Below are positions 26,093 to 34,218 of a stretch of DNA of 64,000 bases, piece by piece. Source of the DNA: Promethearchaeota archaeon Loki_b32 (GTDB lineage: Archaea > Asgardarchaeota > Lokiarchaeia > Sigyniarchaeales > SOKP01). Made by a program: the position numbers and the translations under genes. The stretch spans positions 1-64,000 of the forward strand of contig NJBH01000007.1 in the NCBI GenBank assembly GCA_005223125.1, given 5' to 3'. The notes under the pieces are model-generated. The model saw nothing but the letters and a program-made list of their open reading frames with translations, had not been told where the DNA came from and searched no databases. Each line of letters opens with the position of its first letter. The first letter of the stretch is position 1.

Positions 26093-26539
26093 TTAACCCG
26101 ATTGATTCTTTCTTTTTGCGAATAGAGACTTAAGCTCGCCCATTATAGCCCCTCTAAGTGAAACTGGACTTGCTGGGCGACTTGGGCCTGGAGCGGGACC
26201 TGGCCCTCTTGGACCCCCTGGTGGACCTCCCGGTGGTGGTGGCGGAGGTGGACCTCCTGGCGCTCGTGCAGCTGCAGGAGCAGTTGGGGCTGGAGCTGCT
26301 GCTGGAGTTCCTCCTGATCCGGATTGAAGTGATGTGATTTGACTATTCAAAGAATTTAATTGGTTTTGTAAATTCGAAACTTTCTCGGTTACCAAGCCAA
26401 GTGACTGATCTACCAAATCGGGTATGCGTAAAACAATTGACATGATTTTTTCAATGATATCGCCAAATGCGCTCAATTTCTCTTCCAAAGGTGCTTTTCG
26501 AGTGTTATCTAAGAAGGTTGCAAATTCTTCGGCACACAT
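26093..26539 (-). CDS. Coiled-coil/polyproline protein, possible profilin ligand
   Basis: A 148-aa protein in three parts: helix and short coiled coil (residues 1-72, VTEKVSNLQNQLNSLNSQI), a Pro/Ala/Gly-rich stretch (79-125) containing seven prolines in a row at 97-103 followed by GGPPGGPRGPGP, and a basic amphipathic C-terminal helix (LRGAIMGELKSLFAKRK). The layout resembles eukaryotic actin regulators such as WASH-complex CCDC53, Ena/VASP or formin FH1 regions, where polyproline recruits profilin and the C-terminal helix binds actin. Asgard archaea have profilins that bind polyproline. The function is inferred from layout only. Its DNA is strikingly GC-rich against the AT-rich background. 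Confidence 0.6.
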   Translation of the reverse strand: MCAEEFATFLDNTRKAPLEEKLSAFGDIIEKIMSIVLRIPDLVDQSLGLVTEKVSNLQNQLNSLNSQITSLQSGSGGTPAAAPAPTAPAAARAPGGPPPPPPPGGPPGGPRGPGPAPGPSRPASPVSLRGAIMGELKSLFAKRKNQSG

Positions 26540-26664
26540 TTCTACTCTTTATATCTTGTAATTTTTTATTTTTTCTATTAATTTAATAGATTTGTGTTTA
26601 ATAAATTTAAGTTTAAGCTTTACTATTTTTTTATTTAAAATAAAAAAAGAAAGAAAAGTTTTGT

Positions 26665-27288
26665 CTAATTCAATTCCGTTATACTGTCTTTTAATTTAAT
26701 CCACAATGCATTAATCTCATCTCTTACTTCAATAAATTGATAAATTTTTTTTAATAAAATATCTCGAGCTCTATCAAATTCTCTTTGAACATCGTTTAAT
26801 TGCTGGTCGAGGATGTTTAATTTATCACCATCAATTAATTTATTTTTTGCTTTTTCAACATCTAATGCTTTCTTTATTACATTTGATCTTCTATCAGCAA
26901 CTTCTGCTAGGGCATCGACAAATTCTTCTTTTTTTTGAACGAGATATTCTTTTTGTACTGCAATATCTTTAATCGCATTTAGATATGTATTGTTACCTTT
27001 GATAAAATCGTCGTTTTTTTGGATTATTTCTTTATATAACTTAACTTCCTCATCTTTAATATTAGATCTATGTTCTCGAGCAAGAGTTTGCATTTGTTTT
27101 AATACATCTCTAAAAGTTCTATTTAAAATATCCCTAGAATTATTCATTTTAGCTATATTTTCTGCGTATTTTTTTTGGGATCCGATAAGAGCGCTTTGCG
27201 CTTTAGCCAGTTTCTTAAATTGGGAGACTAATTCTTTTTCCATTTTAGCGAGTTCTAATTCATCCTCATGGGTTATAATTGGACTCAT
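26665..27288 (-). CDS. BAR-like helical coiled-coil protein
   Basis: A 207-aa, almost entirely helical protein with long coiled segments separated by breaks near residues 95 and 150. The length and helix pattern suit a BAR-type bundle: a first helix EKELVSQFKKLAKAQSAL, a middle pair with KKEEFVDALAEVADRRSNVI, and a last helix DVQREFDRARDILLKKIYQF with IEVRDEIN. BAR proteins dimerise and bend membranes. The similarity is in pattern, not in proven sequence identity; an ESCRT-III-like or plain scaffold coiled coil would fit nearly as well. It sits upstream of, and codirectional with, the polyproline gene (125 bases). Confidence 0.45.
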   Translation of the reverse strand: MSPIITHEDELELAKMEKELVSQFKKLAKAQSALIGSQKKYAENIAKMNNSRDILNRTFRDVLKQMQTLAREHRSNIKDEEVKLYKEIIQKNDDFIKGNNTYLNAIKDIAVQKEYLVQKKEEFVDALAEVADRRSNVIKKALDVEKAKNKLIDGDKLNILDQQLNDVQREFDRARDILLKKIYQFIEVRDEINALWIKLKDSITELN

Positions 27289-27380
27289 TTCAAATCATAC
27301 TCTTTAACTTTGTAATGTATCTATAAATTTCTAATATGATTTACTTATTTTGATTAATATAAAGTTTATAATATTTAAGT

Positions 27381-28415
27381 TTATATTGAAAAATATGCTG
27401 TTAGAATATTATCCTTATAGTTGGCTTTTATAACTTTTGCTTCAATTTCTTTTCCAAGTAGTTTTTCGGGTTGTGGGATTGGATAATTTAAAAGTACTTT
27501 AATACCAAAATTATTATTTAATTTGCCAATATATTCCCTTTTCCATCGTCCTTTAGAGATAATTGTTAATTTAATGCGATCATTTTTTTGTAAATTCAAG
27601 GAAGCAACAACTTTTCTTTTATGGATTCCAAAATCTTGTGGTCCTAATTTTAATTTAATTTTAAATTTTTTCTCAAGCATGGATAATTGTTTATAAAAAA
27701 AATCCCAACCTTTAGGTCTAATCTTTTTTAATTTTCTCCCTGTTTTATAAATTAAGTATTTTTGAATCCCGATTTGAATTTTTTTTTCTGAAAAACCCTT
27801 GTTTCTTAGTTTTAGAACATATTTTATAATTTCTTCAATATCGTCATCATTTTCTCCTGGAAACCATACAGGGGCTATTAATACATCAATTTGTGTACTT
27901 AGTAAAAGTAAAATGTTATTTAGAAGCTTTTCTATATTATAATTTTCACAATTACATAGGAAATTAGCTTTTTCTTGATTTAATGAATTTAGGCTAATAT
28001 TAATTCTTGTGACCTTAGTCTCTTCTAATTGTTTAATCACATCCTCATTTAATAATAATCCATTGGTCTGCAAAGATATAATTTCAATTCCTTTTATGTT
28101 CCACAGCTCTTTAATTAAGTCAAATAATCCTGGATAGAGCAAAATTTCGCCATACGGAGCAAAATGTATTTCAATTTTATGATGTCCTTTAATCTCGACC
28201 ATGTTTCTAATTTTTTTAAGTAGATAATTAGGATCGACAATAAAATCAGTATCATAACTTCCAGCACTAACGAAACAATATTTACATTTCAAGTTACATA
28301 AAGTTATAGGTTTTACTTCAATAACATTGGTTCCTCTATCAATTACACCAATAAAATCTACTCCATATAATGGAATTTTTGATTTTTCATCCACATTAAT
28401 TATAGAGACGGACAT
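27381..28415 (-). CDS. Radical SAM protein with C-terminal TRAM domain
   Basis: A 344-aa protein. The radical SAM cluster motif is CNLKCKYCFVSAG near residue 38, followed by EIHFAPYGEILLYP (the GGEP-like position) and ISLQTNGLLL. Residues 260-344 look like a TRAM domain: strands LKLGPQDFGIHKRK, then KNDRIKLTIISKGRWKREYI and a terminal strand. This matches the archaeal COG2100-type family, presumed RNA-modifying. The ATG is nine bases from the Pelota gene, so the two are one transcription unit. The substrate is unknown. Confidence 0.75.
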   Translation of the reverse strand: MSVSIINVDEKSKIPLYGVDFIGVIDRGTNVIEVKPITLCNLKCKYCFVSAGSYDTDFIVDPNYLLKKIRNMVEIKGHHKIEIHFAPYGEILLYPGLFDLIKELWNIKGIEIISLQTNGLLLNEDVIKQLEETKVTRINISLNSLNQEKANFLCNCENYNIEKLLNNILLLLSTQIDVLIAPVWFPGENDDDIEEIIKYVLKLRNKGFSEKKIQIGIQKYLIYKTGRKLKKIRPKGWDFFYKQLSMLEKKFKIKLKLGPQDFGIHKRKVVASLNLQKNDRIKLTIISKGRWKREYIGKLNNNFGIKVLLNYPIPQPEKLLGKEIEAKVIKANYKDNILTAYFSI

Positions 28416-28424
28416 GTTTAATAA

Positions 28425-29498
28425 TCAGAGTTTATATCGCAATATTCCTATAATTGAACCTAGATCTACTAATTGTTCTCCAGTGATATTTTCTGTACTC
28501 ATAATGTTAATTTCTCCACCAGAGTTTTCAACATTCGTTATAATTTCTTCTATTTTTAATTTATCTTTTTTTGATAAACCTCTAATTAAGACATCTGCTA
28601 TTAATAAAAGTTTTATCGCGCCCTTTTCTGAAGCTTTAGACACTTCATTAAGACCAATAACGATAAGATCAGCGTCATTTACAAATTGCGTCATAATATC
28701 TTCAATTTTCCCAGTTTCTTGTAGAACTTTAATTTTATTTTTGAGTTTAGTTAATTTCTTTGATTTTAAAGTTTCTCTAATAGCACTTTCTGTTCCTGAA
28801 CTTGCATGACAAGTTTCTATATTTCCTTTAAAATTAAATTCAGAATCTTTTTGAAGAAATTTTATGAAATAATCTTTAGTATTTCCAGGTCCACAAAAAA
28901 TAATTAAATCAATTTCTGAATTTTTAATATTTTCAATCAAGACTTTTTGAATTTCACTAAAAAACTCCTCCAAAGCCTTATTGCGATATGTTTGTTTATA
29001 TCTTTTACCTGGAATATTTTTTCTGATGGTAGCAATTCTATTATGACTAAAATTTGTAATAAGTGCTAATGTTGCTAGACCAGTTTCAATTGCACTTACT
29101 AGAATTATGAAATTAGATTCGAATTTTGAGGTTTTTTTTAGTCGATTTATTTCGTGATTTAACCAATTTTCTTTAATAATTGTTATTTTTTGGGATATTT
29201 CAATATTAAAAGTGTGGTAGGTTCCGAAGCTGACAAAATCCTCCGGACCTTCTAAAATTTTGCCTTTTATTCTCAATCGATTTGAAAATTCATGAAAGGA
29301 GACATCTTCAACTTTTAGTTTTAGTCTCATTCGTTTACGTTCACCCTTAGTTCCCTCTCTAAGAACAACTCTTCTCTGAGTTAAAGCACTCACCTCATCA
29401 TCTTTATTAATAACATTATAAAGAGACCATAAGTCGTAAAGATTTTCAGTCTTTACACTGACTTCTCCATGTTTTTGATCAAGATTTAAAATTTTCAA
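28425..29498 (-). CDS. pelA: Pelota/Dom34 ribosome rescue factor
   Basis: A 357-aa protein, normal length for archaeal Pelota. Domain A (residues 1-130) is the Sm-like fold (ILNLDQKHGEVSVKTENLYD, DLWSLYNVI); domain B has the eRF1-like TGLATLALI and a KRYKQTYRNKALEEFF segment; domain C has CHASSGTESAIRETL and VNDADLIVIGLNEV. Pelota with aEF1A/Hbs1 clears stalled ribosomes. The gene follows a WH2-like microprotein and leads a two-gene unit with the radical SAM gene. Confidence 0.9.
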   Translation of the reverse strand: MKILNLDQKHGEVSVKTENLYDLWSLYNVINKDDEVSALTQRRVVLREGTKGERKRMRLKLKVEDVSFHEFSNRLRIKGKILEGPEDFVSFGTYHTFNIEISQKITIIKENWLNHEINRLKKTSKFESNFIILVSAIETGLATLALITNFSHNRIATIRKNIPGKRYKQTYRNKALEEFFSEIQKVLIENIKNSEIDLIIFCGPGNTKDYFIKFLQKDSEFNFKGNIETCHASSGTESAIRETLKSKKLTKLKNKIKVLQETGKIEDIMTQFVNDADLIVIGLNEVSKASEKGAIKLLLIADVLIRGLSKKDKLKIEEIITNVENSGGEINIMSTENITGEQLVDLGSIIGILRYKL

Positions 29499-29638
29499 AT
29501 CCTTAAGCTGACTCTACATAAATTCTTTTATTATATAAAATTAATATAAAATTAAAGAAAAGCTTAATTTAATCCTTATCAAAAAATAAAAAAAATAAAA
29601 AAGATAAAAAATAACTCTATTAGATATTGTTATATCTT

Positions 29639-29791
29639 TTAATTTTCTCCTAAAGATTCTTTAACTTTTTCTAATTCTTCCATACGTTTCTTTTTCTCTT
29701 CTTCTCGTCGCTTTAACTCTTCTTCATCGACTTTTTGAAGGGAAACGCCTTTTTTAATTTCTTCTTGAAGTTCTTTATCTGCTGGAGCCAC
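29639..29791 (-). CDS. 50-aa microprotein with WH2-like actin-binding motif
   Basis: The frame runs from a GTG at 29791 to a TAA at 29639, with AAAGGTGT about nine bases upstream of the GTG as a ribosome-binding site. The peptide carries ELQEEIKKGVSLQKVD at residues 7-22, which fits the WH2 pattern (L-x2-I-x2-G-x2-L-x-K-V), and then an acidic/basic helix (EELKRREEEKKKRMEELEKV). WH2 and beta-thymosin peptides bind G-actin. The match rests on one short motif but is unusually complete. Asgard actin and WH2/thymosin-type regulators are known. It lies in a 387-base gap upstream of Pelota's neighbours and would otherwise be overlooked. Confidence 0.55.
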   Translation of the reverse strand: MAPADKELQEEIKKGVSLQKVDEEELKRREEEKKKRMEELEKVKESLGEN

Positions 29792-29885
29792 TTTTAACTT
29801 ACACCTTTTATTTTAAATTCATTAAAAATAATTAAATTGATATTTACAGATATTATAATAGAATTTATTTATAAGTTTTAGTTTA

Positions 29886-30350
29886 TCAAGAGTAAATATC
29901 AAGTTCCATTAAGTAAGCGCCTTCCCCAGATTGATAATAATTTTCACACACTATTGGATTTTTTTTAAAATTGAATTTCTCGTACAATTTAATAGCAATT
30001 AAATTACTTATTTGAACATTTAATACGATTTTATTGATGTTCTTTAATTGTTTGATTTTTTCTATAGTTTGTTGTAAAAGGTATGAACCATATCCCCTAT
30101 TTTGAAACTTTGGATTAATAAGAAGATTAACAATATTGACCATTTCTTTTTGATCTTTTATAACTATTATAAAACCAATTAAATGCTTTTTTAATTTACT
30201 GATCTCTAACTTTAAGAAGAGGAAATTCTTTGCTATAAATTTTTCCATTAAGTCCTTGGAAAAGGCATCCTCCTTAAAAATTTGGTGCTCGAGGTACACA
30301 ATTTTTTTTAAATCTCGTGGATTTACCTCTTTAATTACCATTAAAACCAT
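29886..30350 (-). CDS. GNAT family acetyltransferase (RimI-like)
   Basis: A 154-aa protein (an earlier ATG at 30371 adds seven residues). GNAT features: N-terminal strand VIKEVNPRDLKKIV, acetyl-CoA loop NPKFQNRGYGSYLLQ (R/Q-x-x-G-x-G/A), and a C-terminal strand with AIKLYEKFNFKKN. The R-G-Y-G-S-Y-L-L block suits RimI/N-alpha-acetyltransferases, which act on protein N-termini. The start lies inside the end of the radical SAM gene, so the two are coupled. The substrate is unknown. Confidence 0.75.
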   Translation of the reverse strand: MVLMVIKEVNPRDLKKIVYLEHQIFKEDAFSKDLMEKFIAKNFLFLKLEISKLKKHLIGFIIVIKDQKEMVNIVNLLINPKFQNRGYGSYLLQQTIEKIKQLKNINKIVLNVQISNLIAIKLYEKFNFKKNPIVCENYYQSGEGAYLMELDIYS

Positions 30351-31482
30351 ATTCTTCTTTGAATAATTCAATAGGAGTCTTTTCCGTTATTTGCTGGTAT
30401 TTTGAAAGTCTAAAAGGCGTGGTCTCAACAATAAAACCTTTTAATTGATATTTTTCTAGAATAGATAAAACTTGACCTTTAATTGAAATGTAGAAAGGAA
30501 TTTTAATATTTTTCTCATCATAAGATATGAATTTATTCTGAATTTTTAGATTGAATAATAGGTTTTTATAAAATTTATCTAATTCTTTTTTATCACCCTC
30601 AATTTGCCCAAATACTAAAAGTCCTTCTTCAGTAATTACTTCATACGGTAATTTAATATTTTTAGCTCTTCGAATGTATCTGTTCTTCAACTGATAATAA
30701 TCTTTAGCCCTTATGGAGCATAAGTGCATCTTTATAGATACTTTAGCTCCTATTTTTCTAATTAAATCAAGACCTGTTTCTTGACTATTGATGACAGAGG
30801 CAATAGAGCCATTTTTCAGTTGAAAACCCCGCTCCTTTAGAGCTTGACTATTAGGAAAGCAGTATTCAAATTCATTTAAGTTAATAAAATCTGCTCCAAT
30901 AGTATTTAGGTAAATAATCAATTTTTCAAGTGTTTCTATCTCCTCTTTCTCTGGGATAACGGGCAGTTCTGCTCCAACTTTCATTTTTTTATTTAGAGCT
31001 TTTTCTATATTAACCCAATGTTCTTTAGCAGGATGGAATCTGATTTCATCAAGCCCTGCCATAGATAATTTATCGGCTTTATTTTCATTAAAATCAATTC
31101 CATTAGTGTAGAGATGAATATGAAACTTTCTTCCCTTATTTAGCTTAACATATTTAATATAATCAAGTGTTTTTTCAAAATTTATCTCTGATAGTGGTTC
31201 TCCACCAGTAATACTCATTCCTTGGGCATTTATCATTTTTATTTCTTTTAGTAATTCTTCTTTAGTAATAATTTCTATTTCATCAGCAAAAGTTATGTCT
31301 TTATCTCTCCTTTCTTCTGAGATTGGGCAATACCAAGAACAATGGTCTGGTTTTTGACAAATGCCATTTAGAAATAATACAGCCTTACTTCCTTTTAGGC
31401 AATACTTACACCCTTTAGGTATGCTCCTACCTTTTATAAAATAAGTTTCTTCTTCTGATTTGGTTAAATTTATTTTTTTCAT
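30331..31482 (-). CDS. Radical SAM protein, COG2108-like
   Basis: A 383-aa protein. After GCKYCLKGSKAVLFLNGICQK comes the cluster motif CSWYCPIS and SITGGEPLSEINFEKTL (GGEP), then FHIHLYTNGI. The N-terminal CKYC with a later CQKPDHC suggests a second metal site. This organisation fits the archaeal COG2108 proteins related to pyruvate formate-lyase activases; the substrate is unknown. It overlaps the nucleotidyltransferase gene by four bases (ATGA) and the GNAT gene at its end, so three genes are probably one operon. Confidence 0.75.
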   Translation of the reverse strand: MKKINLTKSEEETYFIKGRSIPKGCKYCLKGSKAVLFLNGICQKPDHCSWYCPISEERRDKDITFADEIEIITKEELLKEIKMINAQGMSITGGEPLSEINFEKTLDYIKYVKLNKGRKFHIHLYTNGIDFNENKADKLSMAGLDEIRFHPAKEHWVNIEKALNKKMKVGAELPVIPEKEEIETLEKLIIYLNTIGADFINLNEFEYCFPNSQALKERGFQLKNGSIASVINSQETGLDLIRKIGAKVSIKMHLCSIRAKDYYQLKNRYIRRAKNIKLPYEVITEEGLLVFGQIEGDKKELDKFYKNLLFNLKIQNKFISYDEKNIKIPFYISIKGQVLSILEKYQLKGFIVETTPFRLSKYQQITEKTPIELFKEEYGFNGN

Positions 31483-32186
31483 TTTTTGAATAATTTTTTC
31501 CTTATGATAGATTTACTTTTAGCTAATTTTTTTAAAGCTTCTTCAGTAGTTTCATTAATTTGAAGCTGTCTTTTTAAAAATACTCCAGTTCTTCCATGTT
31601 TTTCTCTTCTTAAAAGCACTTTAGTACGTTCTTTTAATGTATCCATAGTAATTCCTACTTCTTTTGTAGCTATAACTTCATTACCAATAATTGAGATTTC
31701 TTCGTGCCCTTTGGGTGTTGGTTTGATTAAAACTAATCTTTTATCAATACCTGCTACTCTCAATTCTAATTTCAATTGATCCAAGTTAATTTTTCCACCA
31801 AAATCATAAAATTCTAAAATTCTTTTATCTAATTTTGATAAGGGCAGAGTTATACTCTCTAATTCACTTAAATATATATATAGTTTTATTGAATCTAAAG
31901 GAGTAGCCATAATAATTTCTCTAAAAAAATTTTCATAACCATTTTTATTTAAAATGAATTCAATCTGAAATGAAGGTATTTGTTGAGTAAAGACAATATC
32001 AACATCACTATTTTCATGAACATCACCACGTGCAATACTCCCGTAAACAAATGGGTTGAAACCTTCTTTTGTGAATATTTCTAATAATTTAATTGCATTT
32101 AATCTTTTCTTGTTTAAGAGAGCCCAGTCATTTTTAGAATATATTATTGAATTATAATGGTTTCGTAAAATTTTATTTTTTTTCAT
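31479..32186 (-). CDS. Predicted nucleotidyltransferase (MNT/NTase fold)
   Basis: A 235-aa protein. The NTase fold core is FVYGSIARGDVHENSDVDIV: G-S, then D-V-D for the two metal-binding Asp residues. The N-terminal half is typical of archaeal COG1665-like predicted nucleotidyltransferases, and the C-terminal half is basic and helical (SIIRKKLFKK). It may transfer a nucleotide to protein or RNA. First gene of the GNAT-radical SAM-NTase operon. Confidence 0.7.
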   Translation of the reverse strand: MKKNKILRNHYNSIIYSKNDWALLNKKRLNAIKLLEIFTKEGFNPFVYGSIARGDVHENSDVDIVFTQQIPSFQIEFILNKNGYENFFREIIMATPLDSIKLYIYLSELESITLPLSKLDKRILEFYDFGGKINLDQLKLELRVAGIDKRLVLIKPTPKGHEEISIIGNEVIATKEVGITMDTLKERTKVLLRREKHGRTGVFLKRQLQINETTEEALKKLAKSKSIIRKKLFKK

Positions 32187-32195
32187 AAATTGATT

Positions 32196-33032
32196 TTAAG
32201 TTTTCAATTTTAATATATTATTTTTAATAACGTCAATGATCATTCCCAAAACAATAGTTTCATAATATTTATATGATTTTTTGGCTTTTTCTATGGTTAG
32301 AAGTTTTAATTCAGTCAATTTTTGATATTGAATATTGGTTGTTAAACATTTTAAGTTTTTATTAGGAAAATTGAGTAGACCTTTTTTACTAAATATGATA
32401 TAGAATTTATTTTTATTAATGGAATTATCATAAACGTTTAAAAACTTTTTATAATTTATATTATTTACTTTAGGATTAATCAAAATTATTCCTTTATTTC
32501 TTGCATCTTCCAAAATTGCTTTATAGGGTATTATCAATCCCGATTGGTTTAATATGATATAATTTTGATTGATATTTGGATCCTTTTTTTTATACCAGTT
32601 AATTATTGTAGAAATAAGTGTAGTTAGTTCATCTGTTACAGTTTTTTCTAGTTTATCATCGTCTGGATTATTTTTAATATCAATTTTAGATGATATAATA
32701 TTGAAACCGTTAGTCCCTAAACCCTCAGATAAAATCCTAAGTAGTTTCCTCCGATGATTAGTTCTCAAAATTAAAATGACTGGATTTTGATCATTTTGTT
32801 TTTTTAATGAAGAATCCCTAATTAGTTGTATTTTTTTTATAGTAACAAATTTATTTCCAACAAATTTTTGGGTTTCTGCAAAGTGAAATCTATCTAAAAA
32901 TGCATTAGAAAAAGATGATCGCCATCGATGGGTTGATTTGAAAATCTTTACACTAACTAAGAGTAAAATTAATAGTAATATTATAATAGTATCGATAAAA
33001 ATCCAATCGACTTGAAAAATATCATTTAGCAT
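32196..33032 (-). CDS. Membrane-anchored unknown protein
   Basis: A 278-aa protein with one N-terminal transmembrane helix (WIFIDTIIILLLILLLVSV, about residues 9-30). The rest is a soluble alpha/beta domain with regular strands (PVILILRTNHRRKLLRIL, NYIILNQSG, IILINPK) suggestive of a Rossmann-like hydrolase or esterase, but no catalytic triad is seen. Topology: N-terminus out or in is not determined. It ends ten bases from the nucleotidyltransferase gene on the same strand. Confidence 0.5.
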   Translation of the reverse strand: MLNDIFQVDWIFIDTIIILLLILLLVSVKIFKSTHRWRSSFSNAFLDRFHFAETQKFVGNKFVTIKKIQLIRDSSLKKQNDQNPVILILRTNHRRKLLRILSEGLGTNGFNIISSKIDIKNNPDDDKLEKTVTDELTTLISTIINWYKKKDPNINQNYIILNQSGLIIPYKAILEDARNKGIILINPKVNNINYKKFLNVYDNSINKNKFYIIFSKKGLLNFPNKNLKCLTTNIQYQKLTELKLLTIEKAKKSYKYYETIVLGMIIDVIKNNILKLKT

Positions 33033-33084
33033 AATCTACTTTATAAAATCTTTTCTCTTCGACCACTTCTCTTATCTATTTTAA

Positions 33085-33399
33085 TTATTCTACAGATTCT
33101 TCTATCCATTTTAAATACGTTTCGGAACCCTTTTCTATCTTAAAGCCAATGCATTCTGGTTCAGAATAAGAATGAATTTCATTTATTTTTTGGATAATAG
33201 CTTCAGAGTTTTTTTCGACTGTTTTAATTATTAATAGATTTTCATTATCTTCCTCAATTTTTCCTTTCCATCTATATATAGAAATAATATTGCGAATAAT
33301 ATTTACACATGCCGCGAGTTTATTTTCTACCAGAATTTTCGCTATTTTTTGACCTTCTTCAATATTCGGTACGGTTACTAGAAAAATATAGTGATTCAT
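33085..33399 (-). CDS. cutA: CutA1-like divalent cation tolerance protein
   Basis: A 104-aa protein when started at the Met-Asn-His-Tyr (33399); the upstream frame adds 19 residues that have no family match. CutA features: IFLVTVPNIEEGQKIAKILV, LAACVNII (conserved AACVN), SIYRWKGKIEEDNENLLIIK and HSYSEPECIGF. CutA1 forms trimers with a ferredoxin-like fold; its true role is uncertain. Isolated gene beside the repeat-containing region. Confidence 0.85.
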   Translation of the reverse strand: MNHYIFLVTVPNIEEGQKIAKILVENKLAACVNIIRNIISIYRWKGKIEEDNENLLIIKTVEKNSEAIIQKINEIHSYSEPECIGFKIEKGSETYLKWIEESVE

Positions 33400-33630
33400 A
33401 GTACTCAACTTTTTAATTTTAGTAATTCTGTTTATTGTGATACTTAATATCAACATTTTAAGATTTATTAATTTTATATAGTACCTTTGAATCTATTCGA
33501 ACATGTGTAATAGTTTTTATTAAAAAGTGTGAAGTAGATTATTGAGCCAGAAAATCTTAACATTATGATTGATATATTTTCTTAACTTATATTTTGGAAA
33601 AATCATCTGTCTTTTTCATCAAAAGCATCA

Positions 33631-33828
33631 ATTATTCCCATATGAAGAGATATTTCCAAATATATCATAAGAAATTTGACTATACAATACTTCTGCTAAT
33701 TAAATCCTTTTTATTAATAAAAAAGAGACAGGTTAAAATTAAAAAAAATTTTTAATCTGCACTATTATAAAAACTACAAAATTATTCCAATCCCATTTAT
33801 AACTTGAAGACAAATTACTATATATATT
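33631..33828. repeat. 198-bp direct repeat, copy 1
   Basis: Matches 35911-36108 base for base at a constant offset of 2280, with four mismatches seen (at about 33635, 33642, 33757 and 33803). It begins with the last codons of a TPR-like gene (P-Y-E-E-I-F-P-N-I-S-stop) and continues through AT-rich sequence. The two copies bracket the surface-protein gene. Confidence 0.85.
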
Positions 33829-34218
33829 TCTAACTCATCTATAGTAAGAGAAAAGTTGAGGCTATAATTCCATAGTTGTAAACCATGTCCCTCAGACGCA
33901 AGTAATAAAAATTCATAAAACAACGAGGATATTTCTTCAAGAATAAAATTCATTTTTCTTACTTTCTTTTTCTCATTTCATGTTTTTAGATATATTCGAA
34001 ATATAGCTTTATCAAATAAGTAACAATCATAGATTTTTATTTAAATAGACATGATTCAAATTAATTCAAATCTTTCTAAACTTCTTATAATTATTTATTA
34101 CTTTTCGAATGTGAAAATATTTAATCGGATGGAAAATATTAGCCTGATCCAAGAATATATTAGCCTGATCCTTGATATCGTGCGATTTTTTACAACAAAA
34201 TTTCGAATAAAAAAAAAA
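33829..34218. other. Intergenic, no gene seen
   Basis: AT-rich, without a convincing coding frame. One less AT-rich patch at 33855-33900 can pair (TGAGG with CCTCA, with an inner CTAT/ATAG hairpin), so a small RNA is possible but unproven. At about 34137-34172 a 15-base unit, ATATTAGCCTGATCC, occurs twice. Confidence 0.4.
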
